A DNA stretch of 15,379 nt from RGIG1934 sp964492545 (GCA_964492545.1 CAZBKO010000050.1:1-15379), one strand, 5' to 3'. Numbered from the stretch's first letter, positions 1 to 8,611 are shown. Notes: generated by a model not told the origin, from the sequence alone. Numbers and translations: made by a program.

Positions 1-341
1 TCAGGTGGAAGAGTGTTCCACAGAGGAGCGACGGATGCGTTCTTGAGCCTGGAATGGTGACCACAGATGAACCTGGTGTGTACCTTGAAGGAAAATATGG
101 TATAAGAACAGAAAACGAACTATTATGTGTCACAAATGGCGAAAATGAATACGGAACTTTTCTGAAATTTGAACAGCTTACTATGGTTCCGATAGATCTC
201 GATGCAATAAATGTCGAATATTTAGATAAAACTGATATTCAGAACTTGAATAATTATCATGTAATGGTATATAATACTATAGCACCATTTTTGAATGATG
301 ATGAGAAAAACTGGTTAAAGGAGTACACAAGAACACTATGA
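1..341 (+). CDS. Xaa-Pro aminopeptidase (M24B, APP1-like), 3' fragment
   Basis: This is the C-terminal end of a metallo-aminopeptidase that removes an N-terminal residue preceding proline from peptides in the cytoplasm. The reading frame is open from base 3, so the gene starts left of the window and only about 112 residues are present. Upstream of the first visible ATG (54) the frame already reads family sequence (RWKSVP, then LEPGM), so that ATG is internal. The M24 C-terminal core is clear: EPGMVTTDEPGVYLEG followed by YGIRTENELL. By comparison with E. coli PepP, the Glu of DEPG and the Glu of RTEN are metal ligands; the other ligands lie outside the window. The last part (LKFEQLTMVPIDLDAI, then LNDDEKNWLKEYTRTL) matches the extra C-terminal domain of APP1-type enzymes. 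The stop overlaps the start of the lipid kinase gene (ATGA), which suggests translational coupling. Confidence 0.93.
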   Translation, partial: RWKSVPQRSDGCVLEPGMVTTDEPGVYLEGKYGIRTENELLCVTNGENEYGTFLKFEQLTMVPIDLDAINVEYLDKTDIQNLNNYHVMVYNTIAPFLNDDEKNWLKEYTRTL

Positions 342-1267
342 AGAAAATGTTATTCATATACAATCCCTGCTCAGGCAAAGGATTAATCAAGGAGAATCTT
401 TCCGACATACTTAATGTTTTCTGCGTTGCAGGATATCAGGTAGAAGTTCGACCTACGCAGAAGAAGCTGGATGCTAAGGAATATGTAGAGAAGTATGGTT
501 TTATGTATGATAGAATTGTCTGCAGTGGTGGTGATGGTACTCTAAGTGAAGTTATTTCAGGTATGATGGAACTCGAAGACAAGCCCGTTCTTGGATACAT
601 ACCTGCAGGAAGCACCAATGATTTTTCAATAGGAATGAAGATACCTAAGAAAATGGTTGATGCAGCAGAGGTAGCTGTAAGAGGATTACCTGTGGCAATT
701 GACATTGGTGGCTTTAATAGAAAGAATTTTATTTACATAGCAGCTTTTGGTGTGTTTACAGATGTATCATACATGACACCTCAGGAGATGAAGAACATTA
801 TGGGACATTCTGCATATATATTGGAGGCAGTGACCAAGCTTGCTGCTATTAAGCCATATCGCATGAAGGTAACATATGATGGAAAGACTATTGAAGAAGA
901 TTTTATTTATGGAATGGTAACAAATGCTGTATCAGTTGGTGGATTTAGAGGCATTACAGGTAAATCTATTGTACTTGATGATGGTCTTTTTGAGGTGACA
1001 TTAATTAAGAAGCTCAAGAATCCAATAGAGCTTCAGATGGTATTAGCTAATTTACTTGGAATGGAAGTTAAGTCAGATGCTATTATTAGCTTCAAGGCAT
1101 CTAAGATTGTATTTGAATCAGAAACAAAGGTGCCATGGGTTATTGACGGTGAGTATGGTGGTGCGCCAAGAAAGCTGGCAATTAGAAATTATAACAAAGC
1201 AATTAATATTATGTCCGGAATATCTAAAAAAGGAACAATAAATACGGCAATATTCGACAAAAAATAA
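338..1267 (+). CDS. Diacylglycerol/lipid kinase family protein (DAGK catalytic domain)
   Basis: 309 residues, a typical length for bacterial DgkB/YegS-type kinases, which phosphorylate diacylglycerol or a related lipid with ATP at the membrane face. Visible motifs in order: NPCSGKG (9-15), GGDGT nucleotide-binding motif (64-68), PAGSTNDFS (89-97), and in the C-terminal beta domain LDDGLFEV (213-220) and DGEYGG (270-275), which carries the conserved DGE of the family. No membrane segment is evident, so the protein is likely soluble and peripherally bound. The start ATG overlaps the stop of the aminopeptidase gene by 4 bases, and a GGAG (319-322) lies inside the upstream gene. A terminator follows directly. 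A role in recycling diacylglycerol from lipoteichoic acid or membrane synthesis is known for DgkB. The exact lipid substrate cannot be read from sequence, and some relatives act on sphingoid bases or undecaprenol-like lipids. Confidence 0.9.
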   Translation: MKKMLFIYNPCSGKGLIKENLSDILNVFCVAGYQVEVRPTQKKLDAKEYVEKYGFMYDRIVCSGGDGTLSEVISGMMELEDKPVLGYIPAGSTNDFSIGMKIPKKMVDAAEVAVRGLPVAIDIGGFNRKNFIYIAAFGVFTDVSYMTPQEMKNIMGHSAYILEAVTKLAAIKPYRMKVTYDGKTIEEDFIYGMVTNAVSVGGFRGITGKSIVLDDGLFEVTLIKKLKNPIELQMVLANLLGMEVKSDAIISFKASKIVFESETKVPWVIDGEYGGAPRKLAIRNYNKAINIMSGISKKGTINTAIFDKK

Positions 1268-1297
1268 TATATTTTACCAAAAATAAATTATTTTTAA

Positions 1298-1325
1298 ATA
1301 GTCGGTTTACACCGACTGTTTTTTT
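1298..1325 (+). terminator. Intrinsic terminator after the lipid kinase gene, overlapping the rpoD promoter
   Basis: AGTCGGT (1300-1306) pairs perfectly with ACCGACT (1311-1317) around a TTAC loop. A G-U pair and an A-U pair extend the base by two pairs. A run of seven T (1319-1325) follows. It lies 30 bases after the kinase stop codon. The loop also supplies most of the -35 box of the next promoter. Confidence 0.88.
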
Positions 1326-1334
1326 GTGTATAAT
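1306..1334 (+). promoter_or_regulatory. Predicted sigma-A promoter for rpoD
   Basis: TTTACA (1306-1311, 5/6 to consensus) and TATAAT (1329-1334, 6/6) are separated by exactly 17 bases. The -35 box occupies the last stem base and the loop of the preceding terminator, and the T-tract lies in the spacer. Predicted start of transcription is near 1341. This gives a leader of about 48 bases before the ATG chosen for rpoD, containing its Shine-Dalgarno site. Confidence 0.8.
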
Positions 1335-1368
1335 GTTGAGCCGTGCTAAGAGTGTATTTTGAGCAGAG

Positions 1369-1376
1369 AAAGGAAG
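1369..1376 (+). promoter_or_regulatory. Ribosome binding site that decides the rpoD start
   Basis: AAAGGAAG lies 12 bases before ATG 1389. The spacing is somewhat long, but pepF and the nitroreductase gene in this window have similar spacing. The in-frame TTG at 1359 lies upstream of this site and has no Shine-Dalgarno of its own, so the ATG is preferred. Confidence 0.65.
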
Positions 1377-1388
1377 AACGATTTCACT

Positions 1389-2510
1389 ATGGAAGAAAAG
1401 TTCGTTGAAGAATTAAAGAAACTAGTTGAATTAGCTAGAAAGAAAAAGGATATACTTGATTTAAAGGAAATAAATGATCATTTTAAAGGGATAGAACTCA
1501 ACCCGGAACAGATGGATTATATTTGCCAATATTTGGAGGATAATAAGATTGATATTGTAAGGGGACCTGAGGGAGATTTAACAGTGGCAGATGATGAATT
1601 ACTGTTAGATTCATCAGATGATGATCTTGAGATAGAAGAAGAAAATATTGATTTAGATGCTATTGATTTACTCGAAGGTGTGGGAACTGAGGATCCTGTA
1701 AGAATGTACTTGAAGGAAATTGGTACAGTACCACTTCTTTCAGCAGAAGAGGAATTACGTCTTGCAAAGAGAAAGTCAGAGGGAGACCCTGTTGCCAAGG
1801 ATAGGCTTATAGAGGCCAATCTTAGACTTGTTGTAAGTATTGCGAAGAGATATACAGGAAGAGGCATGAGCTTCCTTGATCTTGTGCAGGAGGGAAATCT
1901 TGGACTCATTAAGGGTGTTGAGAAATTCAATTACGATAAAGGCTTCAAATTAAGCACATATGCAACATGGTGGATCAGACAGTCTGTAACGAGAGCACTT
2001 GCAGATCAGGCTAGAACTATTCGTGTACCTGTTCATATGGTTGAGACAATTAACAGAATGTCTAAGATGCAGAGAAAGCTTACTCTTGAACTGGGATACG
2101 AGCCATCATCAGCTGAACTTGCAGAAGCACTTGATATGCCGGAAAGCAAGGTGTTAGAGATTATGCAGATTGCAAGAGAACCAGCTTCCCTTGAGACACC
2201 TATTGGTGAGGAGGACGATTCAAATCTTGGAGATTTCGTTGCTGATAACAATACAGTTACACCGGAAGCGAATGTAGAATCTGTAATGCTCAGAGAACAC
2301 ATTGATTTACTTCTTGAGGACCTTAAGGAAAGGGAGAAACAGGTAATTGTACTTCGTTTCGGACTTGAGGATGGACATCCAAGAACACTTGAAGAGGTGG
2401 GCAAGGAATTTAATGTAACTAGAGAAAGAATTCGTCAGATAGAAGCGAAAGCTCTTCGAAAATTACGTAATCCTGTAAGAAGCAAGAAGATAAAAGATTT
2501 CTTGATGTAA
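1389..2510 (+). CDS. rpoD: RNA polymerase primary sigma factor RpoD (SigA)
   Basis: 373 residues from ATG 1389; the frame extends to TTG 1359, but only the ATG has a ribosome site, and RpoD proteins of Clostridia typically begin near MEEK. This is the housekeeping sigma factor that directs core polymerase to -35/-10 promoters. Domains: region 1.1 (about 1-60), an acidic linker (about 66-92), region 1.2 starting DPVRMYLKEIG (102-112), region 2 with LIEANLRLVVSIAKRYTGRG and the -10 recognition segment STYATWWIRQSVTRA (189-203), region 3 (about 220-295), and region 4 with LKEREKQVIVLRFGLEDG and the helix-turn-helix TLEEVGKEFNVTRERIRQIE. The long non-conserved insert of E. coli sigma-70 is absent, as is normal in Gram-positives. 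The gene ends in three successive in-frame stops (TAA TAA TAG). dnaG, the usual upstream neighbour, is not present here. The MATE gene follows after 21 bases. Confidence 0.97.
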   Translation: MEEKFVEELKKLVELARKKKDILDLKEINDHFKGIELNPEQMDYICQYLEDNKIDIVRGPEGDLTVADDELLLDSSDDDLEIEEENIDLDAIDLLEGVGTEDPVRMYLKEIGTVPLLSAEEELRLAKRKSEGDPVAKDRLIEANLRLVVSIAKRYTGRGMSFLDLVQEGNLGLIKGVEKFNYDKGFKLSTYATWWIRQSVTRALADQARTIRVPVHMVETINRMSKMQRKLTLELGYEPSSAELAEALDMPESKVLEIMQIAREPASLETPIGEEDDSNLGDFVADNNTVTPEANVESVMLREHIDLLLEDLKEREKQVIVLRFGLEDGHPRTLEEVGKEFNVTRERIRQIEAKALRKLRNPVRSKKIKDFLM

Positions 2511-2531
2511 TAATAGAAAGGACAAATTAAT

Positions 2532-3911
2532 ATGAATAACAGAGTTAATCCTCTTGGAAGTGAACCAATTGGAAAATTGCTTGTAAAGTTTGCGGTTCCA
2601 TCGGTAATCGCTATGATAGTTAATTCAATATATAATATTGTCGATCAGATATTTATTCAAAGAGGAGTAGAATCATTAGGCAACCAGGCAACAACGGTTG
2701 CTTTTCCTCTTATTACATTTACATTAGCCATAGCATTATTGATATGTAATGGTGGAGCGGCACTTGCTTCAATTAGAATGGGAGAGAAGCGAAATGATGA
2801 GGCTGAAAAGATATTAGGAAATGCCTTTTCGTTAACAGTAATATTCTCATTTATATTATGTATGGTATGTGCTGTATTTTTTGAACCATTACTAAAAATG
2901 CTTGGTGCAACGAGTGAAGTAATGGGATATTCTAAAGATTATGTAAGCATTATTCTGATTGGTACAGTATTTATGGCAATAGGAAGCGGCCTTGCAGCAT
3001 TTGTAAGGGCGGACGGAAGTCCTAAGATAAGTATGATTGGGCTTGTATGTGGATGTGTTCTCAATATAATTCTTGATCCAATATTTATATTTATTTTTGG
3101 TTGGGGAGTTAGAGGAGCCGCTTTGGCAACAATAATTTCGCAGATAGTTACAGCCATGATAACCTTGTGGTATTTATTTTTCAAGGGAAATCTCCGAATT
3201 AAGAAGAAATATGTATTTAGTATTGATGTACCAATGTCGGCAAAGTTTTGTGCCCTCGGTATTTCAAGCTTTATTATCCAGAGTGCAAATGCAGTTGTAC
3301 AGATTTGTATGAATCAGTCTCTGGTATATTATGGAAATAAGACATCAGAGGTATCAGGAAACACAGCTATGACAGCTATGGGAATTGTACTCAAGGTGAA
3401 CATGCTTATTATTGGTATTTGCGTTGGTATCGGTGTGGGTGCACAGCCTATTCTTGGATACAATAAGGGTGCTCATAATTATAAGAGAATTAAGCAGACA
3501 TATACATACAGTGTAATTGCCGCAACTACAGTATCAACCATAGGATGGATTCTTGTTACATTCTTCCCGGAAGTAATGTTGTCGGTATTTGGCAATAATG
3601 ATCCGGAAATGATTGATTATGCGTGCAAGGTTATGAGAACATTTTTAGGCGCAGTTTTTGTGGCAGGATTCTCAATTATTACCAGTAATTATTTTCAGGC
3701 TGTTGGAAAAGCAGTTCAGGCAACAATTATGTCACTGGCTAGGCAGATTATTGCGCTGCTTCCACTTATGCTGATATTACCGATTTTTATGGGAATTGAT
3801 GGTGTAATTGCATCAGGCTTTTGGGCAGATGTTATATCTGTCTGCATTGGTTTAGCACTTATGGGAATTGAAATTAAACAACTAAATAAAGCAATTAAGG
3901 ACGAATTATAG
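2532..3911 (+). CDS. MATE family multidrug/cation efflux protein
   Basis: 459 residues with about twelve hydrophobic segments, the standard size and topology of MATE exporters, which expel drugs or metabolites in exchange for Na+ or H+. Features seen: N-terminal PLGSEPIGKLLVKFAVP, common in MepA-like members; the first-half signature VRADGSPKIS (158-167) followed by LDPIFIFIFGWGVRGAALAT (181-200); and the second-half equivalent GAQPILGYNKGAHNYKRIKQ. The two-lobe pseudo-repeat is intact, with no frameshift. Start ATG 2532 has AAAGGA at 2517-2522, 9 bases upstream. With only 21 bases after rpoD and no hairpin between, it is probably co-transcribed with rpoD, then ends at a strong terminator. 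The substrate cannot be predicted. Assignment to the family is firm; the MepA-like subgroup is inference from the N-terminus. Confidence 0.93.
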   Translation: MNNRVNPLGSEPIGKLLVKFAVPSVIAMIVNSIYNIVDQIFIQRGVESLGNQATTVAFPLITFTLAIALLICNGGAALASIRMGEKRNDEAEKILGNAFSLTVIFSFILCMVCAVFFEPLLKMLGATSEVMGYSKDYVSIILIGTVFMAIGSGLAAFVRADGSPKISMIGLVCGCVLNIILDPIFIFIFGWGVRGAALATIISQIVTAMITLWYLFFKGNLRIKKKYVFSIDVPMSAKFCALGISSFIIQSANAVVQICMNQSLVYYGNKTSEVSGNTAMTAMGIVLKVNMLIIGICVGIGVGAQPILGYNKGAHNYKRIKQTYTYSVIAATTVSTIGWILVTFFPEVMLSVFGNNDPEMIDYACKVMRTFLGAVFVAGFSIITSNYFQAVGKAVQATIMSLARQIIALLPLMLILPIFMGIDGVIASGFWADVISVCIGLALMGIEIKQLNKAIKDEL

Positions 3912-3916
3912 AGAAT

Positions 3917-3976
3917 AGAATTGTCTGACTTTTTCATGAAATACATAACAATTTGAAATAGTCAGACAATTTTTTT
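3917..3976 (+). terminator. Strong intrinsic terminator after the MATE gene
   Basis: AATTGTCTGACT (3919-3930) pairs perfectly with AGTCAGACAATT (3960-3971), a 12-bp stem. TTTCA (3932-3936) can pair with TGAAA (3954-3958) inside it after one mismatch, leaving a 17-base apical loop. The T run spans 3970-3976. It ends the rpoD-MATE transcript before the gltBD promoter. The long apical part is unusual for a terminator. Confidence 0.85.
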
Positions 3977-3987
3977 GAAATTTCTTA

Positions 3988-4016
3988 TTTACAAATAAAT
4001 ATGATTGTAGTAAACT
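3988..4016 (+). promoter_or_regulatory. Candidate sigma-A promoter for gltBD
   Basis: TTTACA (3988-3993, 5/6) and TAAACT (4011-4016, 4/6) are 17 bases apart. A competing pair is TTGAAA (3975-3980) with TATGAT (4000-4005), each 5/6 but with a long 19-base spacer. Both leave an AT-rich leader of some 30-40 bases with the AAAGGA ribosome site at 4041-4046. No clear operator or riboswitch fold is seen in the 77 bases between the terminator and the gene. Confidence 0.5.
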
Positions 4017-4053
4017 AATAAAAAATTTAATAAATAAAAGAAAGGAATAAGAC

Positions 4054-7000
4054 ATGGAGCAGAAGAATTTATTTCGGAGTGCTCAGGAACAAGGTCTATA
4101 TAGTCCAACTTTTGAGCATGATAACTGCGGTATTGGTGCAGTAGTTAACATCAAGGGTGTTAAGACACATGCTACAGTAGAGAACGCATTAAAGATAGTA
4201 GAAAATTTAGAACATAGAGCAGGCAAAGATGCCGAGGGTAAGACCGGAGACGGAGTGGGAATCCTATTACAGATTTCACACAAGTTTTTCCAGAAAGCGG
4301 TCAAACCACTCGGCATCTTTTTAGGTTCTGAGAGAGATTATGGAATGTTTTTCTTTCCACAGGATGAACTTAAGAGAAAGCAAGCTATGAAAATGTTCGA
4401 GATCATTTCTGAAAAAGAGGGACTTGAATTCCTTGGATGGAGAGATGTACCAACATCACCTTCTGTTCTGGGCAGTAAGGCAGTTGAATGTATGCCACGC
4501 ATAATGCAGGCATTTATAAAGAGACCGGAGAGTACACGAAAAGGTCTTGATTTTGACAGAAAATTATATGTTGCAAGAAGAGTGTTTGAGCAGAGCAATG
4601 ATAACACATATGTTGTATCACTATCAAGCCGAACAATAGTATACAAGGGAATGTTCCTTGTGGGACAGCTGAGATTGTTTTTTGAGGATATACAGAGCCC
4701 TGATTATGAATCATCAATAGCTATGGTTCATTCAAGATTTAGTACTAACACAAACCCAAGCTGGCAGAGAGCACATCCAAATAGATTAATGGTTCATAAT
4801 GGTGAAATTAATACTATTCGTGGAAATGCAGATAATATGCAGGCAAGAGAAGAAAATATGGCATCTGAATACCTTAAGGGTGAAATGCACAAGGTAATGC
4901 CAGTGGTAAATCAGGAAGGTTCAGATTCGGCAATGCTTGATAACACGCTTGAATTTCTTGTTATGAGTGGAATGGAATTACCACTCGCCGTAATGATTAC
5001 AATTCCTGAACCTTGGGACAACAATCCTACAATGTCACGCCACAAAAAGGATTTCTATCAGTATTATGCAACAATGATGGAGCCTTGGGATGGACCGGCA
5101 TCAATACTTTTCTCAGATGGAGATATAATGGGAGCCGTTCTTGACAGAAATGGACTTAGACCATCAAGATATTACATCACAGATGATGATACACTTGTAC
5201 TTTCGTCTGAGGTTGGAGTGCTGGATGTTGATCCTTCCAGAGTGGTAGTAAAGGAAAGATTAAGACCTGGAAAGATGCTTCTTGTGGATACTGTAAAGGG
5301 TGTTCTTGTAGATGATGATGAATTAAAGGAAAGATATGCCAAGAGACAGCCTTACGGTGAATGGTTAGATAGCAATCTAATTAAGCTTAAGGACCTGAAA
5401 ATTCCAAACAGAAAGGTTGAGGAGTACTCCACTGAAGAGAGAAAGAGACTTCAGAAAACATTTGGTTACACATACGAGGGATTAAAAACTTCAATTCTTC
5501 CAATGGCTAAAACAGGAACTGAACAGATTGCAGCAATGGGAAATGACTCACCACTGGCGGTATTGTCAGACGAGCCACAGCCGCTGTTTAACTATTTCAA
5601 GCAGTTGTTTGCACAGGTGACCAATCCTCCAATTGATGCAATAAGAGAAGAAATTGTAACATCAACTACAGTATACATTGGCAGGGATGGAAATATTCTT
5701 GAAGAGAATTCTGATAATTGTAAGGTGTTAAAGGTCCACAATCCAATACTTACAAGTACTGACTTATTGAAAATCAAGAATATGAATGTTCCGGGCTTTA
5801 GAGTTTCTGTAATTCCAATTATTTACTATAAGAACACATCACTTGAGAAGGCGATTAATCACTTATTTGTGGAAGCAGACAGAGCACATAGGGATGGAGC
5901 AAATATACTTATTCTATCAGACAGAGGAGTAGATGAGAATCACGTAGCAATTCCTTCACTGTTGGCAGTATCAGCACTTCATCAGCATCTTGTAGTAACT
6001 AAGAAGAGAACAAGCCTTTCAATTATACTTGAAAGTGGCGAACCAAGAGAAATACATCATTTTGCAACGCTTCTCGGATACGGAGCATGTGCAATTAATC
6101 CATATCTTGCACAGGAATCCATAAAACAGCTTATTGATATGGACATGCTTGATAAAGATTATTATGCAGCAGTAAATGATTATAACAGTGCGGTTCTTCA
6201 TGGAATAGTAAAAATAGCATCAAAAATGGGAATTTCAACAATCCAGTCTTATCAGGGTTCACAGATATTTGAAGCCATTGGTATATCAAATGAGGTTGTG
6301 GAAAAATACTTCACAAATACAGTAAGCAGAATTGGTGGAATTACCCTTAAGGACATCGAAAAGAATGTTGATGAGCTGCATTCAAAAGCATTTGACCCAC
6401 TTGAACTGGGAGTTGATTTAACATTAGACAGCAGAGGAAGCCATAAATTTAGAAGTGGAAAGGAAGAGCATTTATATAATCCACAGACAATACATCTTCT
6501 TCAGGAATCAACAAGAACAGGTAATTATGATTTATTTAAGCAATACACATCACTAATTAATGATGAGATGAATCCTGTAAATTTAAGAGGGCTTCTTGAA
6601 TTCAATTATCCTGAAAAAGGAATTTCGATTGATGAGGTTGAAAGTGTTGATTCAATAGTTAAGAGATTCAAAACCGGAGCAATGAGCTATGGCTCAATCT
6701 CACAGGAAGCACATGAGACAATGGCTATCGCCATGAATATGTTAGGTGGTAAATCTAACAGCGGTGAGGGTGGTGAAAGCCTTGACAGACTTGAGACAGC
6801 AGGTGCGAAGATAGATAAATGTTCTGCAATCAAGCAGGTTGCATCGGGAAGATTTGGTGTTACTTCTAAATATCTTGTTAGCGCAAAGGAAATTCAGATA
6901 AAGATGGCACAGGGAGCTAAACCGGGTGAAGGTGGACATCTACCTGGAAAGAAGGTTTATCCATGGGTTGCAAAAACAAGACACTCAACACCGGGTGTAA

Positions 7001-8601
7001 GCCTTATTTCACCACCACCTCATCATGACATTTATTCAATTGAGGATCTTGCACAGCTTATATATGACTGCAAGAATGCAAATACAGATGCACGTATTTC
7101 AGTAAAGCTTGTATCGGAAGCGGGAGTTGGTACAGTTGCTGCAGGTGTTGCAAAGGCAGGAGCACAGGTAATTCTCATATCAGGATATGATGGAGGAACA
7201 GGCGCTGCACCAAGAAATTCTATTTACAATGCAGGACTTCCTTGGGAGCTGGGACTTGCAGAAGCACATCAGACACTTATATCAAATGGCCTTAGAAATA
7301 AGGTTGTTGTTGAGACAGATGGCAAGCTTATGAGTGGTAGAGATGTAGCTGTTGCAGCGATGCTGGGTGCAGAGGAATACGGATTTGCAACAGCACCACT
7401 TGTAACAATGGGATGTGTAATGATGAGAGTATGTAATCTTGACACATGTCCTGTGGGCGTTGCAACTCAGAATCCTGAACTTAGAAAGAGATTCAAAGGA
7501 AAGCCGGAGTATATAGTTAATTTCATGAGATTTATTGCTGAAGAATTAAGAGAATACATGGCCAAGTTAGGAGTCAGAACTGTTGATGAGCTTGTGGGAA
7601 GAAATGATTTGCTGAGAGTAAAAGCGAATCCTTCATCTGATAGAGCAAAGAGCGTTGATTTATCAAAAATCCTTAACGTTGATTTTGTGAGAGAGCCACA
7701 GAAGTATAACAATAAGAAAGTATATGATTTCGAGCTGCAAAAAACTCTTGATGAAAGGGTATTGTGCAAACAATTTAAGACAGCTCTTGAAAACAAACAA
7801 AAGAGAAGTATTGAACTTGATGTAAGCAATACAGATAGATCATTTGGAACAATTTTCGGTTCAGAAATAACTAAGAAATATGAGGATACACTTGAGGAAG
7901 ATACATTTACAGTAAAATGTAACGGTGCTGGCGGCCAAAGCTTCGGTGCATTTATTCCAAAGGGACTGACACTCGAACTCACAGGTGATGGAAATGATTA
8001 TTTTGGAAAAGGCTTGTCAGGTGGAAAGCTTATAGTATATCCACCTAAAGCAGCTAAGTTTAAACAGGATGAAAATATCATTATCGGAAATGTTGCACTA
8101 TATGGAGCAACAAGTGGTAAAGCATTTATTAATGGTGTTGCAGGTGAAAGATTCTGTGTAAGAAATTCAGGAGCAACAGCTGTAGTTGAAGGTGTTGGCG
8201 ACCATGGATGCGAGTATATGACAGGTGGACGTGTTGTTGTACTTGGCAGAACAGGAAAGAATTTTGCAGCAGGAATGAGCGGTGGAATTGCCTATGTTCT
8301 TGATGAGGACAGAGATTTATACACAAAGCTTAACAAAGAGCTGGTATCATCTTCTGAAATCACTTCTAAATATGATGTACAGGATTTGAAAGCTATGATA
8401 GAGGAACATGTTACAAACACTAATTCTGAAAAGGGTAAATTAATACTTGAGAATTTTAGCGAGTATCTTCCAAAGTTTAAGAAAATCATTCCTCATGATT
8501 ATAATAGAATGCTTACAGCGATAGCACAGATGGAAGAAAAAGGACTTGATAGTGAACAGGCACAGATAGAAGCATTTTATGCAGTAACAAGAGGAAATTA
8601 A
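4054..8601 (+). CDS. gltB: Glutamate synthase, large (alpha) subunit
   Basis: 1515 residues, normal for the alpha subunit of NADPH-type glutamate synthase, which converts glutamine plus 2-oxoglutarate into two glutamates for ammonia assimilation. The N-terminal class II glutamine amidotransferase domain has its catalytic cysteine at C25 in DNCGIGAV, so a 24-residue propeptide would be removed, as in known homologues. A central domain links to the FMN-binding synthase domain (about 830-1200) with MSYGSIS (877-883) and SGEGGE (903-908). The three cysteines of the 3Fe-4S cluster are C1121, C1127 and C1132, the C-x5-C-x4-C spacing of the family. The C-terminal GXGXG beta-helix (about 1290-1416) is intact. 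ATG 4054 is preceded by AAAGGA at 4041-4046. gltD follows with its ribosome site overlapping this stop. In Bacillus nomenclature the same subunit is called GltA. No LysR-type regulator lies next to it. Confidence 0.97.
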   Translation: MEQKNLFRSAQEQGLYSPTFEHDNCGIGAVVNIKGVKTHATVENALKIVENLEHRAGKDAEGKTGDGVGILLQISHKFFQKAVKPLGIFLGSERDYGMFFFPQDELKRKQAMKMFEIISEKEGLEFLGWRDVPTSPSVLGSKAVECMPRIMQAFIKRPESTRKGLDFDRKLYVARRVFEQSNDNTYVVSLSSRTIVYKGMFLVGQLRLFFEDIQSPDYESSIAMVHSRFSTNTNPSWQRAHPNRLMVHNGEINTIRGNADNMQAREENMASEYLKGEMHKVMPVVNQEGSDSAMLDNTLEFLVMSGMELPLAVMITIPEPWDNNPTMSRHKKDFYQYYATMMEPWDGPASILFSDGDIMGAVLDRNGLRPSRYYITDDDTLVLSSEVGVLDVDPSRVVVKERLRPGKMLLVDTVKGVLVDDDELKERYAKRQPYGEWLDSNLIKLKDLKIPNRKVEEYSTEERKRLQKTFGYTYEGLKTSILPMAKTGTEQIAAMGNDSPLAVLSDEPQPLFNYFKQLFAQVTNPPIDAIREEIVTSTTVYIGRDGNILEENSDNCKVLKVHNPILTSTDLLKIKNMNVPGFRVSVIPIIYYKNTSLEKAINHLFVEADRAHRDGANILILSDRGVDENHVAIPSLLAVSALHQHLVVTKKRTSLSIILESGEPREIHHFATLLGYGACAINPYLAQESIKQLIDMDMLDKDYYAAVNDYNSAVLHGIVKIASKMGISTIQSYQGSQIFEAIGISNEVVEKYFTNTVSRIGGITLKDIEKNVDELHSKAFDPLELGVDLTLDSRGSHKFRSGKEEHLYNPQTIHLLQESTRTGNYDLFKQYTSLINDEMNPVNLRGLLEFNYPEKGISIDEVESVDSIVKRFKTGAMSYGSISQEAHETMAIAMNMLGGKSNSGEGGESLDRLETAGAKIDKCSAIKQVASGRFGVTSKYLVSAKEIQIKMAQGAKPGEGGHLPGKKVYPWVAKTRHSTPGVSLISPPPHHDIYSIEDLAQLIYDCKNANTDARISVKLVSEAGVGTVAAGVAKAGAQVILISGYDGGTGAAPRNSIYNAGLPWELGLAEAHQTLISNGLRNKVVVETDGKLMSGRDVAVAAMLGAEEYGFATAPLVTMGCVMMRVCNLDTCPVGVATQNPELRKRFKGKPEYIVNFMRFIAEELREYMAKLGVRTVDELVGRNDLLRVKANPSSDRAKSVDLSKILNVDFVREPQKYNNKKVYDFELQKTLDERVLCKQFKTALENKQKRSIELDVSNTDRSFGTIFGSEITKKYEDTLEEDTFTVKCNGAGGQSFGAFIPKGLTLELTGDGNDYFGKGLSGGKLIVYPPKAAKFKQDENIIIGNVALYGATSGKAFINGVAGERFCVRNSGATAVVEGVGDHGCEYMTGGRVVVLGRTGKNFAAGMSGGIAYVLDEDRDLYTKLNKELVSSSEITSKYDVQDLKAMIEEHVTNTNSEKGKLILENFSEYLPKFKKIIPHDYNRMLTAIAQMEEKGLDSEQAQIEAFYAVTRGN

Positions 8602-8611
8602 GGAGGCAACT

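Noticed and set aside
1..53. Possible frameshift or disrupted start of the aminopeptidase gene
   Set aside because: The frame is open and encodes family-like sequence from base 3, so the gene is cut by the window edge, not broken.
1359..1388. TTG-initiated 10-residue N-terminal extension of RpoD
   Set aside because: There is no Shine-Dalgarno before the TTG. The only ribosome site (1369-1376) lies downstream of it and serves ATG 1389, and the family start fits the ATG.
2033..2404. Antisense open frame inside rpoD, with similar ones at 1517-1930 and 436-705
   Set aside because: Ser-rich translations arise from reading Glu/Asp/Arg codons in reverse. They show no family features.
3917..4053. 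Possible riboswitch or attenuator controlling gltBD
   Set aside because: The hairpin lies upstream of the candidate gltBD promoters and has terminator form. The remaining 77 bases are AT-rich with no conserved riboswitch-like fold that I can see.
7467..7982. 171-codon open frame on the minus strand inside gltB
   Set aside because: It is antisense to a fully conserved coding region, has low-complexity Ser/Leu-rich composition and no recognisable ribosome site or family. It is a shadow of gltB codon bias.
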